Shown one piece after another: positions 24,858-33,711 of a stretch of 64,000 bases of DNA. The notes under the pieces are model-generated. The model saw nothing but the letters and a program-made list of their open reading frames with translations. It was not told where the DNA came from and searched no databases. A program made the translations under genes and the position numbers. The number at the start of each line of letters is the position of its first letter. Positions within the stretch are counted from its first letter, which is position 1. The DNA comes from Bradyrhizobium japonicum USDA 6 (GTDB taxonomy: Bacteria; Pseudomonadota; Alphaproteobacteria; Rhizobiales; Xanthobacteraceae). The stretch covers positions 7,805,001 to 7,869,000 of the forward strand of contig NC_017249.1 in NCBI RefSeq assembly GCF_000284375.1, read 5' to 3'.

Positions 24858-26069
24858 ATGGCGCGCTTTGCCCGCCTTCGCCTTCGTGCGGCCTGCATCC
24901 TGTTGCCGCTGCTCGCAGCCAGCGCCGTTCACGCCCAGAATGCAAAGTACGATCCCGGCGCCGACGACAAGACCATCAAGATCGGCACCACCGCGCCGCT
25001 GAGCGGCCCGGTCTCGGCCTTCGCGCAGATCGCGAAATCGGCGGAGGCCTATTTCCGCAAGGTGAACGACGAGGGCGGCGTCAACGGCCGACGCATCCAG
25101 ATGATCATCGCGGACGACGCCTACAGCCCGCCGAAGACGGTGGAGCAGACCCGGCGACTGGTCGAAAGCGAGGAGGTGCTGCTGATCTTCGGCGGCGTCG
25201 GCACGCCGACCAACAGCGCCGTGCACAAATATCTCAACGACCGCAAGGTGCCGCAACTCTTCCTGGGCTCGGGCGCCGCGAAGTGGGACGATTCCAAGAA
25301 CTTTCCGTGGACCGTCGGCTGGCAGCCGACCTATCGCGACGAGGCGATCGCCTACGCCAAATACATCAAGGCGAACCACGCCAATGCGAAGATCGGCGTG
25401 CTCTACCAGAACGACGATCTCGGCAAGGATTATCTGAAGGCGCTGGAGGAAGGGCTCGGCAGCGGCGAAGCGATTGTCGCGCGCGCGGCCTATGAAACCT
25501 CGGCACCGACCGTCGACACGCAAATCCTGCAACTGAAGACTACCGGCGCGGACGTCGTGCTGGTGGCGGCGACGCCGAAATTTGCAGCCCAGGCGATCCG
25601 CAAGATTGGCGAGATCGGCTGGAAGCCCGTCACCATCATCTCCAACGTCTCGGCCTCGATCAGCGGCGTGCTGGAGCCGGCCGGCAAGGACAATTCCACC
25701 GGCGTGATCTCAAGCCAGTATCTGAAGGACGCGACCGATCCGGCGTCGAAGGACGATGCCGGCTACAAGGAATGGCTGGCGTTCATGGACAAGTATCTGC
25801 CGGACGCCAACAAGAGCGATTGGCTCAACGTCTACGGCTACACCATCGCGCAGACGCTGGTGACGGTGCTGAAGGCCTCCGGCAACGACCTCACCCGCGC
25901 CAATGTGATGAAGCAGGCAACGACGCTCAGGGACGTCAAGCTGCCGATGCTGATCAACGGCACCGCGGTGAACAACTCGCCCGAACATTACACGCCGATG
26001 ACGAGCCTTCAGCTCATCCGCTTCGACGGCACGCGCTGGGTGCCGTTCGGCGACCTTCTGAAGAACTAG
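24858..26069 (+). CDS. Periplasmic amino-acid/amide-type ABC substrate-binding protein (LivK-like)
   Basis: The product is 403 residues with a signal peptide ending about residue 26 (SAVHA). The mature protein has the type I fold: IKIGTTAPLSGPVSAFAQ at the start, NDEGGVNGRRI, and LNVYGYTIAQTLVTVL near the end. It should bind a small acid or amide in the periplasm. No permease or ATPase gene is next to it, so it may serve a distant transporter. It is first in an operon with MBL, Bug-type and VOC genes. It is clearly related to the protein at 34995-36209. Confidence 0.9.
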   Translation: MARFARLRLRAACILLPLLAASAVHAQNAKYDPGADDKTIKIGTTAPLSGPVSAFAQIAKSAEAYFRKVNDEGGVNGRRIQMIIADDAYSPPKTVEQTRRLVESEEVLLIFGGVGTPTNSAVHKYLNDRKVPQLFLGSGAAKWDDSKNFPWTVGWQPTYRDEAIAYAKYIKANHANAKIGVLYQNDDLGKDYLKALEEGLGSGEAIVARAAYETSAPTVDTQILQLKTTGADVVLVAATPKFAAQAIRKIGEIGWKPVTIISNVSASISGVLEPAGKDNSTGVISSQYLKDATDPASKDDAGYKEWLAFMDKYLPDANKSDWLNVYGYTIAQTLVTVLKASGNDLTRANVMKQATTLRDVKLPMLINGTAVNNSPEHYTPMTSLQLIRFDGTRWVPFGDLLKN

Positions 26070-26072
26070 AGC

Positions 26073-26966
26073 ATGCGGCAGGTCAAAATCGGCAGCATGC
26101 GGGTCGATCTCGTCAGCGAGATCCCTTCGCTCGCGTTCGACAAGACCTGGCTGTTCGCCAACGTCACCGACAAGGTGATCGCGGAGAATCGGAGCTGGCT
26201 CGATCATCGCTATATCGAGCCGGAGACCGGCCGCTTCATTCTCAGCCATCACTCGTATCTCGTACGCACGGCGCGATGGACCGCCATCGTCGATACCTGC
26301 TGCGGCAACCACAAGAAGCGGCCGCGCGTGCCGGTGTGGGACAACCTCAACCGGCCTTATCTCGAGAACATGCAGGCGCTGGGCGTCAGGCCCGAAGAGG
26401 TCGACTTCGTGATGTGCACGCATCTGCATGTCGACCACGTCGGCTGGAATACGCGCCTCGTGGACGGCCGCTGGGTGCCGACCTTCCCCAATGCACGCTA
26501 TCTGATGGGCCGCGAGGAGTACCGCCATTTCGAGGCCGCGCACAACGCTGCGCCGCGGAGCCCGGTGAACCATGGCTCGTTCGAGGACTCCGTGCTGCCG
26601 GTGGTCGCGGCCGGCCTTGCCGAGTTCGTCGAGACCGATCATCGGCTGTTTGACGATCGTGATGCCGCCCTGCGCTTCGCGCCGGCACCGGGCCATACCG
26701 CCGGCAACATGCAGATCCACCTCAATGGCGGCCAGGATCACGCGGTGATGTCGGGCGATGTCATCCATCATCCGATCCAGTGCGCGGCGCCGTGGCTGTC
26801 GAATGCCGCCGATGTCGATCCGGCCGCGGCAGTCGCGACACGGATGGCGTTGCTCGAAGAGCTCGCGGACACGCCGAGCTATCTGCTCACCGGCCATTTT
26901 CCGGCGCCGACCGCCGGGCGCGTGATCCGGCATGGCGAGGCCTACAGATTTCGTTTCGAGGATTAG
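26073..26966 (+). CDS. Metallo-beta-lactamase-fold hydrolase
   Basis: The product is 297 residues. The metal-binding motif CTHLHVDHVGW (HxHxDH, near residue 114), GHTAGNM, SGDVIHHP and LTGHFP supply the ligands of a two-metal site. It lacks a signal peptide and should act in the cytoplasm as a lactonase, esterase or other hydrolase; the substrate is unknown. It starts 3 bp after the binding-protein gene, so the two are co-translated. Confidence 0.88.
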   Translation: MRQVKIGSMRVDLVSEIPSLAFDKTWLFANVTDKVIAENRSWLDHRYIEPETGRFILSHHSYLVRTARWTAIVDTCCGNHKKRPRVPVWDNLNRPYLENMQALGVRPEEVDFVMCTHLHVDHVGWNTRLVDGRWVPTFPNARYLMGREEYRHFEAAHNAAPRSPVNHGSFEDSVLPVVAAGLAEFVETDHRLFDDRDAALRFAPAPGHTAGNMQIHLNGGQDHAVMSGDVIHHPIQCAAPWLSNAADVDPAAAVATRMALLEELADTPSYLLTGHFPAPTAGRVIRHGEAYRFRFED

Positions 26967-26978
26967 GGGGAAACCATC

Positions 26979-27947
26979 ATGAAGCTGCGCATCATCACCC
27001 TGCCATTGCTCGCATTGCTGTCGGCGGCGCTGCCGGTACGCGCCGAGGATCCTGCCGCCTACCCCACCCACAAGATCAAAATGCTTCTGCCCTATGCGGC
27101 CGGCGGCGGCGGCGATGTGATCGGCCGGCTGCTCGCCGACAAGATGGGCAAGACGCTGGGGCAGAGCGTCTATATCGAGAACCACACGGGTGCTGCCGGC
27201 ACACTCGGCACGCAGATGGTCGCAACGTCTCCGAACGACGGCTACACCATCACCGTCGGCGGCATGACCACGCATGTGCTGGCGCCGGCGATCTATCCAA
27301 AGCTCCCCTACGATTCGATCAAGGATTTTACGACGATCGGACGCATCGGGACGTCCTCGATCATGCTGGTGGCGACCAGGGACTTTGCCGCCAATGATAT
27401 CAAGGGCCTGATTGCGCTGGCCAAGAAGGGCGAGCCGATCCAGTACGGCAGCTGGGGCATCGGCTCGACCGGGCAATTCTGCGCGGAAATCCTGATGCAG
27501 CAGACCGGCATCAAGATGGAGCACGTGCCGTTCAACGGCATCGCAAAGCTCGCCGGCGACCTGCTCGGCGGCCACATCTCGCTGGCGACACTCGACATGG
27601 CGACCGCGACGCCGCTGGTGAAGGACGGCTCGATCAAGGCGCTGGCCGCCTGCGGCGAGCGCTCGCCGAGCCTGCCTGACGTCGCGACCTACAAGGAGCA
27701 GGGCGTGCCGTTCGACCGCAGCCTGTCCTGGGCGATGTATGCGCCGGCGGGTCTCGCGCCGCCGATCGCACAGAAATTGTCGGTGGCGTTGAAGGACGCG
27801 CTCGGCGACGCCGAGGTGAAGGAGAAGCTCTTGGGGCTCGGCATCACGCCGCAATTCGTGCCGGGCGACGAGCAGCGCGACATCAACGCGCGCGACATCG
27901 CGGCCTGGAAGCAGGTTGCCAAGGATGCGGGGATCGAAGTCAAGTGA
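26979..27947 (+). CDS. Bug/TctC-family tripartite tricarboxylate-type binding protein
   Basis: The product is 322 residues with a signal peptide of about 22 residues (ending PVRA). The mature part shows IKMLLPYAAGGGGDVIGR, typical of the carboxylate-binding loop of Bug proteins, and IENHTGAAGTLGTQMV. It should bind a carboxylic or aromatic acid in the periplasm. No TctA or TctB membrane genes are here, as is common for orphan Bug proteins. It is 12 bp after the MBL gene. Confidence 0.9.
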   Translation: MKLRIITLPLLALLSAALPVRAEDPAAYPTHKIKMLLPYAAGGGGDVIGRLLADKMGKTLGQSVYIENHTGAAGTLGTQMVATSPNDGYTITVGGMTTHVLAPAIYPKLPYDSIKDFTTIGRIGTSSIMLVATRDFAANDIKGLIALAKKGEPIQYGSWGIGSTGQFCAEILMQQTGIKMEHVPFNGIAKLAGDLLGGHISLATLDMATATPLVKDGSIKALAACGERSPSLPDVATYKEQGVPFDRSLSWAMYAPAGLAPPIAQKLSVALKDALGDAEVKEKLLGLGITPQFVPGDEQRDINARDIAAWKQVAKDAGIEVK

Positions 27948-27972
27948 ACAGGGCAAGAAGAGGAGCGCGGGC

Positions 27973-28512
27973 ATGAGCCGCATCTTCGGCGCGGTGCGCC
28001 AGAACGGATATGTGGTGCGGGACATCCAGGCCGCGATGAAGCACTGGATCGAGGTGATGGGCGTCGGCCCCTGGTACTACATGGACCGCGTCAAGACCGA
28101 CTGGTTCCGCCATCGCGGCCAAAACTCCGCGGTCGAGATGAGCATTGCGCTGGCCAATTCCGGCGATCTCCAGATCGAGCTGATCCAGCAGCGCAACGAC
28201 GCGCCCTCGCTGTACAAGGAGTTTTTGGACGCCGGCCATGAGGGCCTGCAGCACATGTCCTACTGGAGCCACGACTACCAGGCGCTCTACGACAAGGCGA
28301 TCGGGCTCGGTTACAAGATCGGCCATGAGGGCCAGATCGGCGGCGACAAGGGACGCTTCGCCTATTTCGACACGCAGGCCCACCCGGGCACGATTATCGA
28401 GATCTCCGACATCAGCGGCACCAAGGGGCCGTTCTTCGAGAAGGTCCGGCAGGCAGCCATGACCTGGGACGGGACGCGGGCGATCCGCGAGGTCGGCGGA
28501 GCGAAATCTTAG
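27973..28512 (+). CDS. VOC-family (glyoxalase/bleomycin-resistance-like) protein
   Basis: The product is 179 residues. The start is ATG 27973 (MSRIFGAVRQNGYVV), preceded by AGAGGAG; an upstream start would overlap the Bug gene. The beta-alpha-beta-beta-beta modules of the VOC fold are visible (VVRDIQAAMKHWIEVMGVGP, then AYFDTQAHPGTIIEI) with possible metal ligands His and Glu. VOC enzymes isomerise or cleave metal-bound substrates. It ends the four-gene operon starting at 24858. Confidence 0.82.
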   Translation: MSRIFGAVRQNGYVVRDIQAAMKHWIEVMGVGPWYYMDRVKTDWFRHRGQNSAVEMSIALANSGDLQIELIQQRNDAPSLYKEFLDAGHEGLQHMSYWSHDYQALYDKAIGLGYKIGHEGQIGGDKGRFAYFDTQAHPGTIIEISDISGTKGPFFEKVRQAAMTWDGTRAIREVGGAKS

Positions 28513-28611
28513 CATCCGATCGCCGGATTGCGCCCGGAAGAGGCTGCTGGTGTAGTGAGACCACATCCATGGTAGCATGAAGCCCGTGTCCGAACCTTCA
28601 GCGAGGCAAGC

Positions 28612-29421
28612 ATGTCCGATACTGATAAGGTTTTTGCCGGCTCGATTCCGAAAATCTACGACGAGTATCTCGTCCCGCTGATCTTTGCCCACTACGCCGC
28701 CGACATCGCGAAGCGTATCGCGGCTATTTCCCCGTCGACGATACTGGAAACCGCGGCAGGTACCGGCGCCGTTACGCGGGCCGTGACCGCGGCGCTGCCT
28801 CCCGGCATCCGTTACGTCGCGACCGATCTCAACGAGCCGATGCTCGCGATCGCGGCGCAGCGCCAGGGTGAGGACCCGCGCATGACATGGCGTCAGGCGG
28901 ATGCCACCGCCCTGCCCTTTGACGAAGCCGCGTTCGACGCGGTCTGCTGCCAGTTCGGCGTCATGTTCTTTCCCGACCGCATCAAAGGCTTTGCCGAAGC
29001 AAAGCGGGTGTTGCGACCGGAAGGCACGTTCGTATTCAACGTCTGGGACCGCATCGAGGAGAACGTGTTCGCTGATGACGCCACCGCCGCGCTCGGAAAA
29101 ATGTTTCCCGATGATCCGCCCCGTTTCATGGTGCGGACGCCGCATGGCTATCACGACAAGGCTATTATCAGAGCCGACCTGGAACAAGCGGGCTTCCGTC
29201 ACATCTCGATCGAAACGCTTGCTGCGGTGAGCCGCGCGCCCACGCCCGAATATGTGGCGTTCGCATACTGCCAGGGAACACCGCTTCGAAACGAGATCGA
29301 GGCCAGGGATGCGAGCAAGCTTCAGGCTGCGACCGACCTCGTCGCCGAGGCGCTCCGATCGCGCCATGGGTCCGGAGCGGTCGAAGGCAAGATCCAGGCG
29401 ATCGTGATCGAGGCTCGGTAG
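28612..29421 (+). CDS. Class I SAM-dependent methyltransferase
   Basis: The product is 269 residues. SAM-binding motif I is ILETAAGTGAVTRAV (about residue 44), motif II RYVATDLNEPML, then WRQADATALPFDEAAFDAV, and the post-motif VLRPEGTFVFNVWD. This matches UbiE/Methyltransf_11-type enzymes. The substrate is unknown. It appears monocistronic and is convergent with the GlxA-type regulator, with 13 bp between the stops. Confidence 0.87.
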   Translation: MSDTDKVFAGSIPKIYDEYLVPLIFAHYAADIAKRIAAISPSTILETAAGTGAVTRAVTAALPPGIRYVATDLNEPMLAIAAQRQGEDPRMTWRQADATALPFDEAAFDAVCCQFGVMFFPDRIKGFAEAKRVLRPEGTFVFNVWDRIEENVFADDATAALGKMFPDDPPRFMVRTPHGYHDKAIIRADLEQAGFRHISIETLAAVSRAPTPEYVAFAYCQGTPLRNEIEARDASKLQAATDLVAEALRSRHGSGAVEGKIQAIVIEAR

Positions 29422-29434
29422 TAGGTGCCGCCCC

Positions 29435-30400
29435 TTACCGCAGGTTTGCGCGAAGCTCGCGCACGCCGCGTCCGAGCCGTTCCCGCAAGAGCGTCCGGAG
29501 CGTCGCGCCGTCCTCATACCCGACCTCAGCGGCGATCGCATCGACGTCGAGACCGCTGCCATGCAACAGCGACTGCGCGCGCTCGACTCGCAGATCCTGA
29601 AAGTAGGAGAGCGGAGACTTACCGAGCACCGACTCGCACCGGCGCTGCAAGGTGCGTGCGCTCGTCGCGAGCGCACTGGCGGCCTCCTGCAGCGAAAACC
29701 CTTGCTTGAGATGTTCGCGCGCCCAGCGCTCGAAACGCTGGATGAGTGGATCGGCCTGCGCGAGGTGATTGGGAATGATGAAGGGCGCCTGCAGGCTGCG
29801 CAGGTCGGCGAGAAGATAGCGCGACACGACGGCCGCGAGCTCGGGGCTCGCCTGGCGTATGAACCACAGCGCGAGATCGAGATGCCCCATCGCAGCGCCC
29901 GCCGTGACGACGCGGTCCGATGTCACCAGCATGCGTGTCTCATCGAGACGAACATTGGGGTAGCGTTGGCGAAACAAGGGTGACAGCCACCACGTGGTGG
30001 TCGCGTCCCGTCCATCGAGCAGCCCCGCCTCCGCCAGCACGAAGGTACCGATGCAGGACGCGGCGATGCGCGCGCCCTCGGCGTACCAGGACTGGAGCTG
30101 TTTCACCGCCTCTCTGACATCGCGCCGGTCGAGCGCCGGAATCAGCTGTTCCGGCCGGCTCGTATTCAACGCCGGCACGATGACCCAGTCCGGCTTCGGA
30201 TCGGACGTTACCGATTTGACGGGGATCGCGAAGCCCTGCCCGGATCGGACCTTCTTCCGCATGCCGACAATTGAGACATCGAAATGGGGCGCTCCGCCCG
30301 TTTGAGCGGCTGCGAAATTGTTGGCGATCGTGAACGCGTCGAGCGTCACGGTCAGCCCGGTGTCCCAAAATCCCTCCAGGGCGAGCAATTGAATGCGCAT
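29435..30400 (-). CDS. GlxA-family AraC regulator with DJ-1/PfpI-like domain
   Basis: The product is 321 residues. Residues 1-185 form a class I glutamine-amidotransferase-like DJ-1/PfpI domain with the Cys elbow AASCIGTFVLAEAG. Residues about 215-321 hold two AraC helix-turn-helix motifs (FSLQEAASALATSARTLQRR and VDAIAAEVGYEDGATLRTLL). It should be a soluble activator or repressor. It is divergent from the small protein at 30666, and two palindromes lie just upstream of its start. Confidence 0.9.
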   Translation of the reverse strand: MRIQLLALEGFWDTGLTVTLDAFTIANNFAAAQTGGAPHFDVSIVGMRKKVRSGQGFAIPVKSVTSDPKPDWVIVPALNTSRPEQLIPALDRRDVREAVKQLQSWYAEGARIAASCIGTFVLAEAGLLDGRDATTTWWLSPLFRQRYPNVRLDETRMLVTSDRVVTAGAAMGHLDLALWFIRQASPELAAVVSRYLLADLRSLQAPFIIPNHLAQADPLIQRFERWAREHLKQGFSLQEAASALATSARTLQRRCESVLGKSPLSYFQDLRVERAQSLLHGSGLDVDAIAAEVGYEDGATLRTLLRERLGRGVRELRANLR

Positions 30401-30419
30401 GGCAGAAACGCCCTCAAAG

Positions 30420-30449
30420 TTGTCGTTTACGACAATACCGTTCGAACGG
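30420..30449. promoter_or_regulatory. Two adjacent short palindromes upstream of the GlxA-type gene
   Basis: TTGTCGTTTACGACAA (30420-30435) has 7-base arms and CCGTTCGAACGG (30438-30449) is a perfect 12-bp palindrome. They lie 20-49 bp ahead of the regulator start codon in an otherwise non-coding 265-bp divergent region. They may be operators; AraC proteins usually prefer direct repeats, so another regulator is possible. Confidence 0.45.
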
Positions 30450-30665
30450 AAGCAAGCCTAGCTTGCGAGGCAACGGTAACCGGAACGAAGGCCTTCATCG
30501 CGATCGATAGATAAGGGCAATCATCTGAACCAACAACGCTATTCCAGATGCTCGCTCAAGAAATAGATGGCGTAAACGCCTCTAAAAATGGCGTTTCTGC
30601 CAACGTTGCTTGAGGTCCCTGATCCGATGCCGTCCACTGACAAGCAGCAATCCAAAGGAGCCCAC

Positions 30666-30959
30666 ATGAAAGTCATCGCCATCGGTAACATCGGCAAGGC
30701 ACCGACACCCGAGCAGCGGCAGCAGATCATGCCGAGGGAAGTGCCGGCCACGCTCAAGCTGTATCTCGACGGGAAGATCGAACAGTTCTGGTTTCGCCAG
30801 GACAAGCCCGGCGTGGTCTTCCTGATGAACGTCGAGTCCCTCGAACAGGCCAAGGCGACCGTCGAGGCATTGCCGCTCGTCACCGACGGCTTCGCCACCT
30901 ACGAGTTGATGCAAGTCGGTCCGCTCGCGCCGCTGGGCATGCTCATGCAGGGCAAGTGA
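30666..30959 (+). CDS. Muconolactone-isomerase-like small protein, cytoplasmic paralog
   Basis: The product is 97 residues, starting MKVIAIGNIGKAPTPEQRQQ. The ferredoxin-like fold is suggested by VIAIGNIG, VPATLKLYLDGKIEQFWF, VVFLMNVESLEQAKATVEAL and TYELMQVGPLAPLG. Proteins of this plan group with muconolactone isomerase or YciI-like families; enzyme activity is unproven. ATG 30666 follows AAAGGAG. A secreted paralog lies 148 bp downstream. Both may be targets of the divergent GlxA-type regulator. Confidence 0.78.
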   Translation: MKVIAIGNIGKAPTPEQRQQIMPREVPATLKLYLDGKIEQFWFRQDKPGVVFLMNVESLEQAKATVEALPLVTDGFATYELMQVGPLAPLGMLMQGK

Positions 30960-31107
30960 CCGCGCGTCGGACCGACCCGCTTCCATCAACCTTCCGAACC
31001 GGTCCGCATCGCCGCCGCTCCACGGCGGCGATGCAACGTGCGGCAATCGCTGCCGGCGAAGCATAACCAAATGAAGAGCGTAAACCTCGTAACATGGAGG
31101 ATTTCAA

Positions 31108-31512
31108 ATGAAGCTTACACGCGCTGCCGGTCTCCTGGCATTCGCCCTGTGCCTGACCTCCGCCGTCCCCGGACGCGCGCAGTCACCCACGCCACCGACA
31201 CCGACCACCCGAATTCTCGCGATCGGCACGGTAAACCCCGGCGCCGATGTCGCCGCTGCGCGCGCCGTCCTGCCGATGGAAGTGCGCGAGACGGTGAAGC
31301 TCTATCTCGATGGCAAAATCGACCAGTGGTACTCGCTGCAAAATCGTGCCGGCGTCGCGTTCATCCTGAACGTCACGGATATCGCGGCCGCTCATGACAT
31401 GCTCGAAAAGCTGCCCCTGGGGCAAGCTCATCTCATGAGCTTCGAGCTGATCCCGCTTGGCCCGCTCAATCCGCTTCGGCAGTTGCAGGGCATGTCGACG
31501 GGTCCACAGTAG
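31108..31512 (+). CDS. Exported paralog of the preceding small protein
   Basis: The product is 134 residues. A signal peptide covers about residues 1-24 (LLAFALCLTSAVPGRA). The mature part mirrors its neighbour: ILAIGTVNPG, EVRETVKLYLDGKIDQWY, FILNVTDIAAAHDMLEKLPL and SFELIPLGPLNPLRQL. It is therefore a periplasmic version of the same fold. GGAGG precedes the ATG. The pair probably arose by duplication. The function is unknown. Confidence 0.8.
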   Translation: MKLTRAAGLLAFALCLTSAVPGRAQSPTPPTPTTRILAIGTVNPGADVAAARAVLPMEVRETVKLYLDGKIDQWYSLQNRAGVAFILNVTDIAAAHDMLEKLPLGQAHLMSFELIPLGPLNPLRQLQGMSTGPQ

Positions 31513-31527
31513 ACAGCCGGGATGTCC

Positions 31528-31557
31528 GTCGTCGGCGCCGCTGCGGTCGCCGACGAC
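31528..31557. terminator. Hairpin terminator between convergent genes
   Basis: GTCGTCGGCG (31528-31537) pairs perfectly with CGCCGACGAC (31548-31557) around a 10-base loop that can itself pair. It lies 16 bp after the exported protein gene and before the end of the L,D-transpeptidase gene. There is no long T run. Confidence 0.55.
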
Positions 31558-31602
31558 AGATATCTTCAGCTCAGGCGATGACGCGGCCCAGCGCGCCGCG
31601 TC

Positions 31603-33171
31603 CTACCAGAAGCCCCGCTGCATCGGCTGCGCCGGCTGATAATACTGATACTGGCCCTGGCCGCGGCGGCGCGGATTGACGGGCTGCGGGTTCGGCTGCT
31701 GCTGGAAGAAGAAGCCGAAGCCGTTGCCGCCATTGCCCCAGCTGTCATCGCTTGCCATTTCCATCGGCGGCGGCGCGGTCGGCTTGCGGGTGATGAAGCC
31801 GCCCTGCGGGTGATTGCTCAGCACCGCGACGAACTCGGTGCGGTAGTTGGTCTCGGCGCTCAGCGGCTCGTCGGAGATGATGATCGACGATCGCGGCAAT
31901 GCCGTCGGCCCGATGCGATCCCAGACGTCCTGCGGGATGGTGATGCGGTCGAGCGCGTCCTTGGCGTCGTCGCCGTTCTCGATCGTGACCACGCTCCAGC
32001 GCAGGCCGGTATCGGTCTTCGCCATCGCGGTGAAGATGTGGGTGCCGAGCGGCTGGTCGGGATTGCGGATCGTGACGGGTACCTCGATGCTGGTGTCGAA
32101 CACTTCGCCGCCGCCATCCGGCGCCGGCTTGTGCGTGTTCCGCCGCACGTAGAGCTTCTGCGTCGCGCGGCTGATGTAAACGGACACCGGCTCGAGGGCG
32201 AGCTTGGCGTCGGTCGCGGCCGTCACGGCATCGGCCTTCCTGGTTGCCGCGACCTTTGCGGCCTCCTTGGTGGCGGCAACGGCGTCGCGCTTCGGCTGTG
32301 CGGCGGCCTTGGCGGCATCGAGCGCCGACGCAGCGTCGGCGGCCTTGGTCGCAACCTTCGGCTTCAGCTCCTCGGCCTGGGCCCGCGCCTGATCGGTCTT
32401 GGCAGTCGCGATCTTCTTGTCGGCGAAAGCGAGCTCGGCGTCGGCCTTGGCCTTCTGCTGTTCCAGCTTGCGCAGCGACGCGGGAAGCGACGCGGCCTCC
32501 TTGGCGGCCGCAGCCGCAGCCTTCTTGGCCTCGGCGGCAGCCTGGATCGCCTCCTCGGCTTCAGCGGAGAGCTTGTCGGCCCGGTTCGGCACCGCCGCGA
32601 TGGCCTCGCGCTTCGGTACGAACAGCGAGGGATGAGTGAAATCGATTGGGGCCGCGTCGTTCGGCGAGATGATCACGCGCATGCCGATGTTGGTCTTGTC
32701 GAACAGGCCCTCGGCAAAGCCAAAGGGCATCCGCACGCAGCCGTGCGAAGCGGCATAGCCCGGCAGCGGCCCGCCATGCAGCGCGATGCCGTTCCAGGTG
32801 ATGCGCTGCATGTTGGGCATCCAGGCATCGTCATACATGGTCGAGCGGTGGTCCTTGTCCTTCTCGACGATGGCGAAGACGCCGGCCGGCGTCTCGCGCC
32901 CGGTGGTGCCGGTCGACACCGGCGCGCGCAGGATCCAGCCGTCGGAATCGTAGAAAGTGACCTGCTGGCTCTTGATCGACACGATCGCCATGATCGGCTC
33001 GCCGGCCTCGCGCGGCGCCACCGCCTCGGCCGGCTGGCGGGCCTGCTTGGCCGCCTCGGCGCTTCCGCTCAGCGCCGTCAGGGCAACGGCCGTTGCGAGC
33101 GCAACAAGTCCGGGGGGCCGCCAACGCCGCATCGCCGTGGTGGATTGCGCCGTCGTCATCAGGTCTTTCAT
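31603..33171 (-). CDS. L,D-transpeptidase (YkuD) with a long Ala/Lys coiled-coil insert
   Basis: The product is 522 residues with a signal peptide (cleavage about residue 40). The YkuD domain spans about residues 60-175 with the catalytic HGGPLPGYAASHGCVRM (His143, Cys145). Residues about 195-325 are an Ala/Lys/Glu-rich coiled coil. Residues 325-480 form a second beta-rich domain (VSVYISRATQKLYVRRN) that resembles a decayed YkuD copy without the SHGC motif. The tail is Gly/Gln/Pro-rich. It should crosslink peptidoglycan or attach proteins to it. MTTAQ at residue 5 is an alternative start. Confidence 0.88.
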   Translation of the reverse strand: MKDLMTTAQSTTAMRRWRPPGLVALATAVALTALSGSAEAAKQARQPAEAVAPREAGEPIMAIVSIKSQQVTFYDSDGWILRAPVSTGTTGRETPAGVFAIVEKDKDHRSTMYDDAWMPNMQRITWNGIALHGGPLPGYAASHGCVRMPFGFAEGLFDKTNIGMRVIISPNDAAPIDFTHPSLFVPKREAIAAVPNRADKLSAEAEEAIQAAAEAKKAAAAAAKEAASLPASLRKLEQQKAKADAELAFADKKIATAKTDQARAQAEELKPKVATKAADAASALDAAKAAAQPKRDAVAATKEAAKVAATRKADAVTAATDAKLALEPVSVYISRATQKLYVRRNTHKPAPDGGGEVFDTSIEVPVTIRNPDQPLGTHIFTAMAKTDTGLRWSVVTIENGDDAKDALDRITIPQDVWDRIGPTALPRSSIIISDEPLSAETNYRTEFVAVLSNHPQGGFITRKPTAPPPMEMASDDSWGNGGNGFGFFFQQQPNPQPVNPRRRGQGQYQYYQPAQPMQRGFW

Positions 33172-33391
33172 GCCATTCCCCGGTCCAGTACCAGTCCGCG
33201 CTTTACGTCGATCACGTCAGATTGCGATCTTTGGATTAAGAATTCGCAGCCACCTTGCGTTCCGTATCCGGCAATATTCGGACAGGTTCGGCGGCAAATC
33301 TCTCATATACGAGGGCTCGCGCAGGCGGAAGGTGGCCTGGGGCCGGGGCTGGCCCGGGGCTGGTCACGAATCGCTGCGGCACAATGTCCGG

Positions 33392-33610
33392 CTAGTGGGT
33401 TCGGCGCCCGATCAGCCGTGTCATTGCAGCGCCGAACAGGCCGAACAGCGCATACACCATGAGCGGCAGAGCGTGCGCGGCAGCCTGCCCGACCGGTTCG
33501 TGCTCCACGATTAGCAGGACCGCGAACACGGTCAGGCTCAGGAGGACGCAGATGAGGGCGGCGGCAAGACCCAGCTTGCGCAGAACGAAAGCAAAGTCGG
33601 TGGCGGTCAT
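33392..33610 (-). CDS. Small two-helix membrane protein (72 aa)
   Basis: The product starts MTATDFAFVLRKLGLAAALI. Two hydrophobic helices (about residues 10-34 and 46-66) frame a short polar loop with HEPVGQ, and the end is basic (IGRRTH). The upstream GGATAGGG could serve as a ribosome site. It stands alone between the transpeptidase and CoA-transferase genes. Function unknown. Confidence 0.6.
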   Translation of the reverse strand: MTATDFAFVLRKLGLAAALICVLLSLTVFAVLLIVEHEPVGQAAAHALPLMVYALFGLFGAAMTRLIGRRTH

Positions 33611-33711
33611 GACCCTATCCGGGCAAAGATGAACAGACCTACGCTAGACCCGCCCGAGACCGCAGGATGTGACCGTCATCACAGAGATGAGGTTCCCGAA
33701 CGCCGGCCGGC

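Noticed and set aside
25710..28025. 771-codon minus-strand open frame
   Set aside because: It is antisense to four intact plus-strand genes with clear families.
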